IMG/VR virus record: IMGVR_UViG_3300032287_004285
Span: 1 to 25,807 of that record
DNA: 25,807 nucleotides
Strand: one strand, 5' to 3'
Origin: a virus
Position 1 is the first letter of the stretch. The number at the start of each line of letters is the position of its first letter. The position numbers and the translations under genes are program-made. A model generated the notes under the pieces. It ran no database searches. It worked only from the letters and a program-made list of their open reading frames with translations, and was not told where the DNA came from. Shown here piece by piece: positions 13,399 through 21,146 of this stretch.

Positions 13399-13539
13399 TT
13401 ATTTGCCTTGTCCTTTATAAAGTTTTTTATAATTCTTAGAAGACTTTAATTTTGATGTTTTTGTTTTAGCATGAATACCAGGCCTTGAAATTTTTACATC
13501 TTGTTTTGCTTTGTAGGTTTGTTCTTTAATCTTTGCCAT
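13399..13539 (-). CDS. Very basic 46-aa protein
   Basis: ATG at 13537-13539 and TAA at 13399-13401 define 46 residues beginning MAKIKEQTYKAKQDVKISRP. It is about one third Lys/Arg, with HAKTKTSKLKSSKNYKK in the middle, and ends LYKGQGK. It lies 1 base after the stop of the preceding gene, and without it the region would be an unusual 198-base gap. The charge suggests nucleic-acid or virion binding, but no fold is recognisable. I believe similar tiny proteins occur in other marine phages, which I cannot verify here. Confidence 0.7.
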   Translation of the reverse strand: MAKIKEQTYKAKQDVKISRPGIHAKTKTSKLKSSKNYKKLYKGQGK

Positions 13540-13540
13540 A

Positions 13541-13912
13541 TTACATTACTTGGATATTTTTAGGGTTAACTACAAATGCTTTTACCGCTTCTACACGTTT
13601 AACATTTGTAATTATATCGTTAATTTTGTCTCTTCCAAAACCTCCATGTTTGATATATGGGTAACCATCTATCTTTAAATTTAAAATAACCCTTAAATTA
13701 TCATTATTTTGGGAGTACTCTCCGTCTACATCAACAGTTGATACAATAGTAACCCCAGTAAGAGACCTTATATCAGATAAGATCTCTTGTTGAGGGCGTT
13801 TAGTTGTATCAGTTATAAGAACACCTTTAACTTTATATTTGTCAACGTATTCTTCATTTAACCGTTTAGATAATTCCTCTCGGATTATATGTCTTAATCC
13901 TTCTAAATTCAT
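13541..13912 (-). CDS. Hypothetical 123-aa protein, ferredoxin-like fold predicted
   Basis: I chose the ATG at 13910-13912 (MNLEGLRHIIREEL); the frame extends to 13948 but that would overlap the previous gene. The N-terminal helix is amphipathic. The rest alternates beta and alpha segments (VKGVLITD, ILSDIRSLTGVTIVSTVDV, LRVILNLKI, INDIITNVKRVEAVKAFVV) in a pattern like a beta-alpha-beta ferredoxin or ACT-like domain. No catalytic residues stand out. It follows the peptidoglycan-binding enzyme by 10 bases; whether it belongs to lysis or assembly is unknown. Confidence 0.65.
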   Translation of the reverse strand: MNLEGLRHIIREELSKRLNEEYVDKYKVKGVLITDTTKRPQQEILSDIRSLTGVTIVSTVDVDGEYSQNNDNLRVILNLKIDGYPYIKHGGFGRDKINDIITNVKRVEAVKAFVVNPKNIQVM

Positions 13913-13922
13913 TTTTGTTTTA

Positions 13923-14735
13923 TTATGATTTGATATCATTTGATTCAATCAAAGTATAGGTAAATTTGTTTCCGTTTGCTGTTTTCGCTTTACGACAAAT
14001 AGCCATAAACTCTTCAAAATCTGCAGAACGTTTAAACACTTGACATCCTTCTGACCAATTTTCAACATATGTCGAGTCTGCACCAGCTTTATGTATGTTG
14101 ATACCAAATAAACCTTCTTGAATTGATTTTTCATCATATGTCATATCTTTATTTGGATCACGGAATACTTTAACTGCTTTGTTTTGTCCTAATGCTTCAT
14201 ATTTTCCAGCATGTAAACGCATGATATGTGAGTCAATATATTGCCCTTCTACTAAACGTGCAACACCAGCTTTGTTTCCGTATTGCATTACACCCTTTGT
14301 TCCAGGATCTGTTGTAGCAGGCCAACAATGGAATTTTTCTTCACCTCCAACTGTATAAGATAATGTGATATGGTCATCAAATACATTAGTTACTTTTTGT
14401 CCAGTTGATGAATTGCGGATTCCAATAATATTTAAGATGTAATCACCACCTTCAAACCATTTATATCCTTTAGTTTTTACTGCTTCTTCAACTTGTCCTT
14501 TAGTATATTTAGGAGATGCTGTTGGTTTAGCTACTGCTGGTTTAGCTTCTACAACTATTCCCATTTTAGCTAATGTTGCGGGACCGACTACACCATCTGC
14601 TGTTAAACCATTTTTAGTTTGCCATGCTTTAACTGCTTCTTCTGTTTTAGGGCCAAAATTTCCTACTTGTTCTACACCTAAAACGGCTTGAACTTTTTTA
14701 ACTAATTCGTTATTGTCTCCTTTTTTTAGTACCAT
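13923..14735 (-). CDS. Peptidoglycan-binding YkuD-like murein enzyme
   Basis: 270-aa protein with two domains. Residues 5-58 form a PG_binding_1 repeat (VKKVQAVLG, GNFGPKTEEAVKAWQ, DGVVGPATLAKMG). A Pro/Ala/Lys linker follows to about residue 76. The C-terminal domain has GINIHKAG (His215) and ENWSEGCQVF (Ser228 to Cys231), the His and SxGC pair of L,D-transpeptidase/YkuD-like enzymes, although the usual Arg after the Cys is missing. It may hydrolyse or crosslink murein peptides. It has no signal peptide, so it would need the holin for export or be part of the virion. It follows the lysozyme gene by 16 bases in the lysis block. Confidence 0.75.
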   Translation of the reverse strand: MVLKKGDNNELVKKVQAVLGVEQVGNFGPKTEEAVKAWQTKNGLTADGVVGPATLAKMGIVVEAKPAVAKPTASPKYTKGQVEEAVKTKGYKWFEGGDYILNIIGIRNSSTGQKVTNVFDDHITLSYTVGGEEKFHCWPATTDPGTKGVMQYGNKAGVARLVEGQYIDSHIMRLHAGKYEALGQNKAVKVFRDPNKDMTYDEKSIQEGLFGINIHKAGADSTYVENWSEGCQVFKRSADFEEFMAICRKAKTANGNKFTYTLIESNDIKS

Positions 14736-14751
14736 AATTAACTTATTATTA

Positions 14752-15210
14752 TTATTTTTTAAAATATAATTGTGATTCTGCTTCTCTTCTTCTTACTAAA
14801 CCCTTTAAAGTTTTACCTCCAGCTTTTACCCACTTCATAAATTCTAAATGAATGGTTTCATCTTCTGGATTAGCATTTACTTTTTTAAGTAAAGTAGAAG
14901 ATTTTAAATTTGCTGGGCCTAAGTTGTATGCAAATGACACTAATGCATCAAACTGGTTCTGTGTGATAGTATCTACACAGTAGCTGTCTACATATTTTTC
15001 AAAGCTTACTAGCATGTTTTGCAACAATGCTGTTCCTTCTTGTTCAGTAATAGCTTTATCAGCCATTGTTACTTTTTTCCCATCAGGGTAAAATGTAGCT
15101 CCGTATCCAATTGTAGGGATGCCTGCAGGGCATTTGTAAGGGGCAGATCTAAATCCTTCAAAGAATTTGATCATTTCAATTCCGGCAGTGCCTGTTTTAG
15201 TTATTTTCAT
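14752..15210 (-). CDS. GH24 (T4/P22-type) lysozyme endolysin
   Basis: 152-aa muramidase cutting the MurNAc-GlcNAc bond. The catalytic triad spacing is E-x8-C-x5-T: Glu18 in FFEGF, Cys27, and Thr33 in IPTIGYG. Cys at the second position is known in GH24 phage lysozymes, where T4 has Asp20. NQFDALVSFAYNLG and LVRRREAE are the usual helices of the C-terminal lobe. It has no signal peptide or anchor, so it should rely on a holin. It starts 2 bases after the 94-aa membrane protein gene, a classical holin-endolysin pair. Confidence 0.92.
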   Translation of the reverse strand: MKITKTGTAGIEMIKFFEGFRSAPYKCPAGIPTIGYGATFYPDGKKVTMADKAITEQEGTALLQNMLVSFEKYVDSYCVDTITQNQFDALVSFAYNLGPANLKSSTLLKKVNANPEDETIHLEFMKWVKAGGKTLKGLVRRREAESQLYFKK

Positions 15211-15212
15211 AA

Positions 15213-15497
15213 TTAACCTAATTCTTCTTCGTTAGTAGCTTCTTCTTCTTTTTTTTCTTCTACTTGTTTTTTTAATTTAAAAATTCTTCCTGCTGTTGTA
15301 ATACCAAAAGCACCTAAAGTAAGAATCATAAATCCATCAAAAATAAATTCTTTAATAATTAATTCTTTACTCCAAATACCAGTTGCTACATCAACTAGTA
15401 ATACAAATACCATTGCAAAAAACGATATCACTCCTACAAATGCCTGTTCGTTGATGTGATTGTCATCCGAAATTAATTCTCTAAAAAATTTTCTCAT
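15213..15497 (-). CDS. Holin-like membrane protein (94 aa)
   Basis: 94 aa with two hydrophobic segments (about 20-42 and 53-71), a short basic N-terminus and a Lys/Glu-rich C-terminal tail (KKQVEEKKEEEATNEEELG). Size, topology and position directly before the lysozyme fit a class II holin. It has no enzyme motif. The 108-aa membrane protein just upstream may be a second holin or antiholin. Confidence 0.75.
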   Translation of the reverse strand: MRKFFRELISDDNHINEQAFVGVISFFAMVFVLLVDVATGIWSKELIIKEFIFDGFMILTLGAFGITTAGRIFKLKKQVEEKKEEEATNEEELG

Positions 15498-15503
15498 AAT
15501 AAT

Positions 15504-15830
15504 TTATTTATCTGTTTCTATATCGTCTTTATTGTTAGTTTGGTTACTTGCAAATTGGTAACCAAATACAACAAGGACAATGTTTTTAATTAAATCAAAT
15601 AAGTCATGTCTCATTGCATCGCTCATAAGTTGAACATCCCAACTTACTAACATATCAACTATAAAAACACCGAGTAAAGCAGCAAGAATAAGGGCAACAT
15701 ATCTAGTTAACCACTCTCTTTTTTTTAAATGTTTAGGGATTTGACTATTAACATACCATACAATCCCAGCAATAGTAGCTATAGAAATTAATATACCAGT
15801 AACCATTAAAATTCCACCACTTCCGTACAT
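15504..15830 (-). CDS. Small three-segment membrane protein, putative holin or antiholin
   Basis: 108 aa with hydrophobic segments at about 8-27, 43-62 and 82-98, and a polar tail after FGYQFASNQ. First gene of the lysis block, 6 bases before the 94-aa holin-like gene. A segment near the end (IVLVVFGYQFASNQ) resembles the C-terminal hairpin end of the neighbouring PAS protein (SIVGTIMGIKYATQ), hinting at a shared holin-like module. The function is inferred from size, topology and context only. Confidence 0.65.
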   Translation of the reverse strand: MYGSGGILMVTGILISIATIAGIVWYVNSQIPKHLKKREWLTRYVALILAALLGVFIVDMLVSWDVQLMSDAMRHDLFDLIKNIVLVVFGYQFASNQTNNKDDIETDK

Positions 15831-15841
15831 GACACGTTTTA

Positions 15842-15850
15842 TTTATTATA
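15842..15850 (-). promoter_or_regulatory. Candidate late-type promoter element for the lysis block
   Basis: TATAATAAA on the minus strand 11 bases before the ATG of the first lysis gene, the third occurrence of this 9-mer before a structural or lysis gene in the window. No TTTG box at a fitting distance. Confidence 0.35.
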
Positions 15851-15881
15851 CATATAAGAAAGAGTTAAAAAATTAAGAATT

Positions 15882-16988
15882 TTATTTTTTAGGTTCTTGT
15901 GTTGCATATTTAATCCCCATAATTGTACCAACTATTGAAAATGCATTTGTTAATAATACACTAAACATGTTACTCCATGTTGATCCAATGATTTGTGTGT
16001 CTTGCCCTGTCATAATAGCAGCCCAGTACAATATTGTTGTTACAAGCCCAACTCCAACTATAACAGCTAATGCAACCCTAACAATTATTTTTATTAACTC
16101 ACCCTGGCTTTTTTTCATTATTACATCTAAATCATTCAAAGCTGCATTTTTTTCTATCTCTATTGAGTTTTTAAGTTTTTCAGAGTTATCTAGCTCTATT
16201 TGTAAATGTTTTGTAAGATCATCTATTTTTTTCTTATTATTTACAGCATCAGTAACATCGGTTGCAATTTTAACTACATCAGTAATGTTTCCTTTACTGT
16301 CCATTACAGGGTTATAAGATGCTTGTAAGTAAACAGTAGAGCCATCTACTTTTCTTCTTTCAAATATCCCATCAAAGTATTTACCCTTTCTTAAACTTTC
16401 CCAAAACTTAGCATACTCATCAGATTTTGAATATTCATAACTTACAAAAACACTGTGGTGTTTTCCAATGACTTTATCTTTTTCATTGGATTTATATCCC
16501 ATAGTTTCTAAAAATATAGAATTTACATCTGTTATAAACCCATCAATATTAAAACTAATAAGAGCAGTACTTCGATCAATTGCATCTATTTGTTTTTTAC
16601 TTTTAATGATTGCAGTAATATCAGTAGCAACTTTCATTATTTTAGTTATTTTACCACTTTCATCAAAAATAGGATTATAAGTTGCTTGAAGATTGATAAG
16701 ACTTCCATCTTTTTTTCTTCTTTCAAACTCACCAGTATAATACTTTCCACTTCTTAAGATGTCCCAAAACTTTTCATATTCAAGTGATCTTGAATAATCT
16801 TCACATACAAAAATACTATGGTGTTTACCAATGATATCATCATGATTACCTTTACCATAACCCATTGCTTCTAAAAAGATATCATTAACTCCTAATATAA
16901 CGCCATTAAGGTCAAAGTAAATAAGAGCATTACTTCTATTAATAGCCTCTATCCTGCTTAATAGCTCTTCTTTTGGTAGATTTTTCAT
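15882..16988 (-). CDS. PAS-PAS protein with C-terminal membrane hairpin
   Basis: 368 aa. Two tandem PAS domains (about 16-126 and 136-246) are clearly duplicates of each other: both have IGKHHS(I/V)FV, a KFW-x2-LR-x-GKY stretch, FERR-x2-DGS, Q-A-x-YNP and ATD(I/V)T. This is the MCP/Aer/BdlA-type PAS pattern. A coiled-coil-like linker (250-297) follows, then two membrane segments (300-325 and 339-361) and a short basic tail (KYATQEPKK). There is no histidine kinase, GGDEF or methyl-accepting domain, so the output is not a standard signalling module. It sits between nrdA and the holin/lysozyme block. A sensor that gates a membrane pore or lysis is my inference; ligand (FAD, heme or other) unknown. 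Confidence 0.8.
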   Translation of the reverse strand: MKNLPKEELLSRIEAINRSNALIYFDLNGVILGVNDIFLEAMGYGKGNHDDIIGKHHSIFVCEDYSRSLEYEKFWDILRSGKYYTGEFERRKKDGSLINLQATYNPIFDESGKITKIMKVATDITAIIKSKKQIDAIDRSTALISFNIDGFITDVNSIFLETMGYKSNEKDKVIGKHHSVFVSYEYSKSDEYAKFWESLRKGKYFDGIFERRKVDGSTVYLQASYNPVMDSKGNITDVVKIATDVTDAVNNKKKIDDLTKHLQIELDNSEKLKNSIEIEKNAALNDLDVIMKKSQGELIKIIVRVALAVIVGVGLVTTILYWAAIMTGQDTQIIGSTWSNMFSVLLTNAFSIVGTIMGIKYATQEPKK

Positions 16989-17063
16989 TTTATGTAAATT
17001 AGATTTAAAAAGTTAACACAAACAATTTAAAAAACTTATTTACAATTATACATATGAAATTAT

Positions 17064-18788
17064 TTATCCCTCACAAGCAACACAGTTATCATCTCGAGAA
17101 ATATTATCACCACGTAAAATACTTTCTGAGCGCATATAATAAAGTGTTTTGATACCTTCTTTCCATGCTAATTTATGCACATCACTAATATATTTTGGTG
17201 AGTCAGATGGGTCAAATGTTAAGTTAAGTGAAATTGCTTGGTCAACATATTTTTGTCTGATTCCGTTTTGGCGAACTACTTCGTATGGATTGATTTCTTT
17301 GAATGTTAAGAATATTTCTTTTTCCTCGTCAGTTAAAATATAATCAGGCAATCCCATAACAGAACCTTTATCACGAGCAATTTGTTCCCAAACGCTATCA
17401 ATATTATATCCTTTAGATTCAAGTAAACGCTCTAATGTTGGGTTTTTCTTAATAAATGTGCCTTTAGCTGTTTTTAAATTATAAACATTTGCAGGAATAG
17501 GTTCAATTGAAGGTGATACACCTCCTGAAATATGAGCATTTGATACTGTAGGAGCGATTGCTAAATGATGCGTATGTCTTAAACCTGTGCCTTTACACCA
17601 TTCTGGTTCACCATAAAGTTCTGCTTGATCACGAGATGCTTTTAATGCTTCTTTTTCAATAAAATCAAACATCAAACGTGTGTAAGAATTTGCTTGTAAA
17701 CCTGCAAATGGAATATTTTTTTCTTGTAAAAATGTATGCCAACCTAAAACACCAATACCAATTGCTCTACCTTTAGATGCTGAGCGGTATGTGTTTTCCA
17801 TGAATCGGATATTTTTAGAGCGGTCAATAAATTCTTGTAATACACCCTCTAAAAACCAACATGTTAATTCAGGTAAAGTCATATTATTTTCAAAACGATA
17901 TTCCTTCCATTCATCCCAACGAGCTAAATTCAAAGAAGATAAACAACAAATAAATGAATGTAATTCATCTGTGTATAATGAAATCTCAGAACAAATATTT
18001 GTCATTGAAACATGTAAGTTATTCTTTTTATATGCTTCCGGGTTTGCATTGTTTACATTATCCTCAAACATAATATAAGGTTCACCTGTTTCAAGTCGTG
18101 TTTTTAAAATTTCACCCCATAATTTTAATGCTTTAGGATCTTTTTCTTCAACACGATTCATAAATGCATCATCAATTACAACACATTGATGCATATTTAA
18201 ACATTGACGATTAACATCACCTTTTGGACGACGAATCATTAAAAATTCTTCAATATCTGGGTGGTTAATATTTAAGTTAACTGATGCTGCACCTCGTCTA
18301 ACTGAGCCTTGATTTGTAGCTAAAATGGTTGAATCATAAATTTTAATCCATGGAACAACTCCCTCACTTACACCATTACCTGAGATTGTTTTACCGCGTC
18401 CTCTGATTCGAGATACACCAATCCCAACTCCACCACCTTGAGACGATAAACGCATTAATTCTGAGTTAGCTAATGCGATCCCTTCAATAGAATCATCAGT
18501 ATCAATCCCAAAACATGAGATAGGCATTCCACGTTCAGTACCTAAATTTGATAAAACAGGTGAAGCTAAACATAGCCAGTTTTTAGTTATTGCTTCTAAA
18601 AAGAATGGATATAAATCTTTACGCTTTAAGCGGCGTGAAGCTGCTCTTGATACTCGTTTAAATGCTCCAAAAACATCTTCATCAGGTAATAAATACCCCT
18701 TTGAAATCATCGATAATGAGATTTCATTCATCCATTCAGGGTAATGTTTACCCTTAATCCAATTTGTTGTGTCTACTTGTATACTCAT
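17064..18788 (-). CDS. nrdA: Ribonucleotide reductase class I large subunit (short form)
   Basis: Catalytic subunit that reduces NDPs to dNDPs with NrdB. The active-site set is present: Cys92 in PISCF, Asn264, Cys266 and Glu268 in TNICSEI, the Cys281/282 pair before LSSLN, and the TLYYM pair near the end. The C-terminal tail has CVAC (569-572), which accepts electrons from thioredoxin. PTVSN and GGVSPSIEP are family signatures. At 574 aa it is far shorter than E. coli or T4 NrdA (about 750-760 aa). No N-terminal ATP-cone is visible, so dATP feedback control is probably lost. nrdB lies 6 bases upstream, and the phage thioredoxin is a likely partner. Confidence 0.93.
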   Translation of the reverse strand: MSIQVDTTNWIKGKHYPEWMNEISLSMISKGYLLPDEDVFGAFKRVSRAASRRLKRKDLYPFFLEAITKNWLCLASPVLSNLGTERGMPISCFGIDTDDSIEGIALANSELMRLSSQGGGVGIGVSRIRGRGKTISGNGVSEGVVPWIKIYDSTILATNQGSVRRGAASVNLNINHPDIEEFLMIRRPKGDVNRQCLNMHQCVVIDDAFMNRVEEKDPKALKLWGEILKTRLETGEPYIMFEDNVNNANPEAYKKNNLHVSMTNICSEISLYTDELHSFICCLSSLNLARWDEWKEYRFENNMTLPELTCWFLEGVLQEFIDRSKNIRFMENTYRSASKGRAIGIGVLGWHTFLQEKNIPFAGLQANSYTRLMFDFIEKEALKASRDQAELYGEPEWCKGTGLRHTHHLAIAPTVSNAHISGGVSPSIEPIPANVYNLKTAKGTFIKKNPTLERLLESKGYNIDSVWEQIARDKGSVMGLPDYILTDEEKEIFLTFKEINPYEVVRQNGIRQKYVDQAISLNLTFDPSDSPKYISDVHKLAWKEGIKTLYYMRSESILRGDNISRDDNCVACEG

Positions 18789-18794
18789 AATGTT

Positions 18795-19745
18795 TTATAA
18801 ATCGCTCCAGTCAGCTGTTGATTTTGAATAATCTGTTACTCGATTTGCAAAGAAATCTTGATGTGTTTTACCACTTGTTAAATGCCCAAACCATTCCATT
18901 TGTTTTAAAAGGTTAGGATCAATATCATTATAAATTGGATTATAACCTAATTCAACTAATTTTTGATTAGCACGTTCTTTAATAAAGTTTTTCAATTGGT
19001 CTTTGTTTAAACCTTCAATACTTCCCATTTCAAATGCTTTATCTATAAAATCAAATTCTAACTTTACAGACAAATCACAAGCTTCATAAATTGCTTGAGT
19101 CATTTCTTTAGTATCTAATTCTGGGCACTCTGAAAGTAAAGTTCTGTATAGCCAACAACCAGCTTTTGAATGTAATGATTCATCACGTACACTCCATTCA
19201 ACGATTTGGCCTGTCCCTTTCATTAAGTTACGTAATTGGAAAGACATTAATATTGCGAATGAAGAGAACAAATTTACACCTTCTGTAAATGCCGAGAATA
19301 TAGCTAATGAAAGTGCTTTATCATATAATGTTTCTCCTGGTTGTTCAACTAAACGATCAATTTTAGCTTTTGCTTCTTCATCTTCCATGAATGCTTCAAA
19401 ATCATCTAAACCAAGTTCTTCATTTAGGCGAGCATAAGCTTCAGCATGAATTGATTCAAAATCAGCGAATACACACGCCATAGCTTTGATTTCATGTTTG
19501 GGGAACCATACCGCTACCTTTGTTGACCAGTAGTCGTTTACATACGTCTCAGTTTGAGCAAATGACTTTAAAATATTACCAATCAAATTTTTCTCCGATT
19601 CGGTTAGTTTAAGTTTCCAATCATTCAAGTCTGAAGAGAGAGGCACTTCATCTGCTAGCCAATGGGCTCTATGTTGGTCTTTGTAAAATTCAAACGCGAT
19701 TTGATATTCAAACGGTTTGTAATGGGGTCTTAGTTCTGTAATCAT
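18795..19745 (-). CDS. nrdB: Ribonucleotide reductase class I small subunit
   Basis: 316-aa ferritin-like radical subunit. Metal and radical residues align: Glu97, His100 and the radical-type Tyr104 in FESIHAEAY, then SAFTEG and RDESLHSKAG later supply the second Glu and the E-x2-H ligands. A tyrosyl-radical di-iron enzyme is therefore expected. The C-terminal tail (TADWSDL) would bind NrdA. The start overlaps the helicase stop as ATGA (19742-19745), and nrdA follows 6 bases after its stop, so the three are co-expressed in one replication operon. Confidence 0.93.
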   Translation of the reverse strand: MITELRPHYKPFEYQIAFEFYKDQHRAHWLADEVPLSSDLNDWKLKLTESEKNLIGNILKSFAQTETYVNDYWSTKVAVWFPKHEIKAMACVFADFESIHAEAYARLNEELGLDDFEAFMEDEEAKAKIDRLVEQPGETLYDKALSLAIFSAFTEGVNLFSSFAILMSFQLRNLMKGTGQIVEWSVRDESLHSKAGCWLYRTLLSECPELDTKEMTQAIYEACDLSVKLEFDFIDKAFEMGSIEGLNKDQLKNFIKERANQKLVELGYNPIYNDIDPNLLKQMEWFGHLTSGKTHQDFFANRVTDYSKSTADWSDL

Positions 19746-21097
19746 GTGTTTAATTCAAAAAATTTATTTGCCAACATTTGTTTATCTAACGAATCAAAAT
19801 TAGTATTCTCAGATCTAGGTAATCTAGGAGCACCATCATGGTCCGGGGTATCAATTATTTCAAAATGACCTGTTGAAGTATCAGCATTCAAATGAAAAGT
19901 AACTCCATCCATACCGTATCTATTTTTCATAATATGGAATCTACCTGTATTGCTTACTTTATCTTCTTTTTTCCTTGAAAGAGATATTGCTACATCCGTA
20001 ATCATCATTTTATCATATGATCCGGCTGCTTTATCACCTTCAATAATATCATCTTTTGATCCTGCACGGTTAACTTGTGACACACTCCATATAGGGAGAT
20101 TTAATTCACGTGCTAATCCTTTTGTGCTTGTATAAATATCATCTATTTCAAATTTACGATCAGTAGATTTTCTTTTTGATGAAAGAAGATCAACATAATC
20201 AATAATAATCAAATCTGGTTGGATTCCTAATGATATAATTTTCTTGATATGAGATTCAATTGTATTGATTGTTGCTTTACCTGTTGGGAATTCTTTGATA
20301 ATTAATTCACCTTCTAGATTAGGAACTTTTTGTTCTACTTTATCTCTATGTTCTAAAATATGATTTACAGGAATACGAGTGAAATAAGAGTCATATCTCC
20401 TTCCAACATAATCCTCACCTAACTCTAAAGTATAATGTAAAACATTATAATTATTTTCAACTGCAAATCCTCCTAAAGCAACTAATGACCAAGATTTACC
20501 ACCGCCTGGGTTACCAAATATAAGGCCAAAATCTCCATTCCCTAATCCACCTTGCAGTAATTCATTTATTTCAGGCCAAGGTGTAGGAACTGTTTTTCTA
20601 TTATCTTCTCTATATCTGGATTCAACATCTTTATTATACTCGTGGCCTATGTTTTTATCTTGGCCTGCTTTCATTGCGTTTTCAATCATTGTTTTGATTG
20701 AATCATAATCTCCAGCTTTTAACAAATCTACACTATTTAATAATGCTTTTTTAAGTTGTTGGTTTTTACAAAACGTAGAAAATTCTTCTTGAACATATTC
20801 TAAATCACTAATATCAGCTTGATAAGCGGCTCGTAATTGTTCTTTAACAGATAATTTTAAAACGTCATTTTCAAGTTTTTTCATTTCCACCTTTAAAACT
20901 TCCATAGTAGGTGAAGTATGATATTTTTGATAATAATTTAAAATTTCTTTAATAACCCATTTATGCGCTTGGTTTCCAAAATGTTCTTCATCTAAAATGT
21001 CATGTATGTTTACAAGAAATTCTTTGTGTGTTAGTAATGAAGATATCACTTTGATTTGAAAGTCTGCCCCATATTCTTCTATTGATTGTAACGTCAT
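19742..21097 (-). CDS. DnaB-type replicative helicase (gp41-like)
   Basis: 451-aa hexameric 5'-3' helicase of the DnaB/T4 gp41 group, unwinding DNA at the fork. The N-terminal helical domain (about 10-125) precedes a RecA-like ATPase with Walker A GNPGGGKS (195-202), Walker B LIIIDYVDLL (296-305), and a downstream VSQVNR sensor segment. LGEDYVGRR corresponds to the conserved helical region before Walker B. It is the first gene after a promoter (21115-21146) and couples by ATGA to nrdB. A separate primase was not found in this window. Confidence 0.92.
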   Translation of the reverse strand: MTLQSIEEYGADFQIKVISSLLTHKEFLVNIHDILDEEHFGNQAHKWVIKEILNYYQKYHTSPTMEVLKVEMKKLENDVLKLSVKEQLRAAYQADISDLEYVQEEFSTFCKNQQLKKALLNSVDLLKAGDYDSIKTMIENAMKAGQDKNIGHEYNKDVESRYREDNRKTVPTPWPEINELLQGGLGNGDFGLIFGNPGGGKSWSLVALGGFAVENNYNVLHYTLELGEDYVGRRYDSYFTRIPVNHILEHRDKVEQKVPNLEGELIIKEFPTGKATINTIESHIKKIISLGIQPDLIIIDYVDLLSSKRKSTDRKFEIDDIYTSTKGLARELNLPIWSVSQVNRAGSKDDIIEGDKAAGSYDKMMITDVAISLSRKKEDKVSNTGRFHIMKNRYGMDGVTFHLNADTSTGHFEIIDTPDHDGAPRLPRSENTNFDSLDKQMLANKFFELNT

Positions 21098-21114
21098 TTT
21101 TTATAACTTTTATT

Positions 21115-21146
21115 TAAATATAATAACTTATTATTGTTTTTCCAAT
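21115..21146 (-). promoter_or_regulatory. Bacteroidetes-type promoter for the helicase/nrdB/nrdA operon
   Basis: On the minus strand TATATTTA (21115-21122) follows ATTG (21143-21146, within TTATTGGAA) by exactly 20 bases; the box differs from TTTG at one position. It is 17 bases upstream of the helicase ATG and lies partly in the end of the exonuclease gene. Confidence 0.6.

Noticed and set aside
15967-16317. Plus-strand open frame of 116 aa and other plus-strand frames such as 17791-18078 and 9436-9699
   Set aside because: They lie antisense inside clear minus-strand genes (PAS protein, nrdA, dpdA) and have low-complexity or unlikely translations; no family signature.
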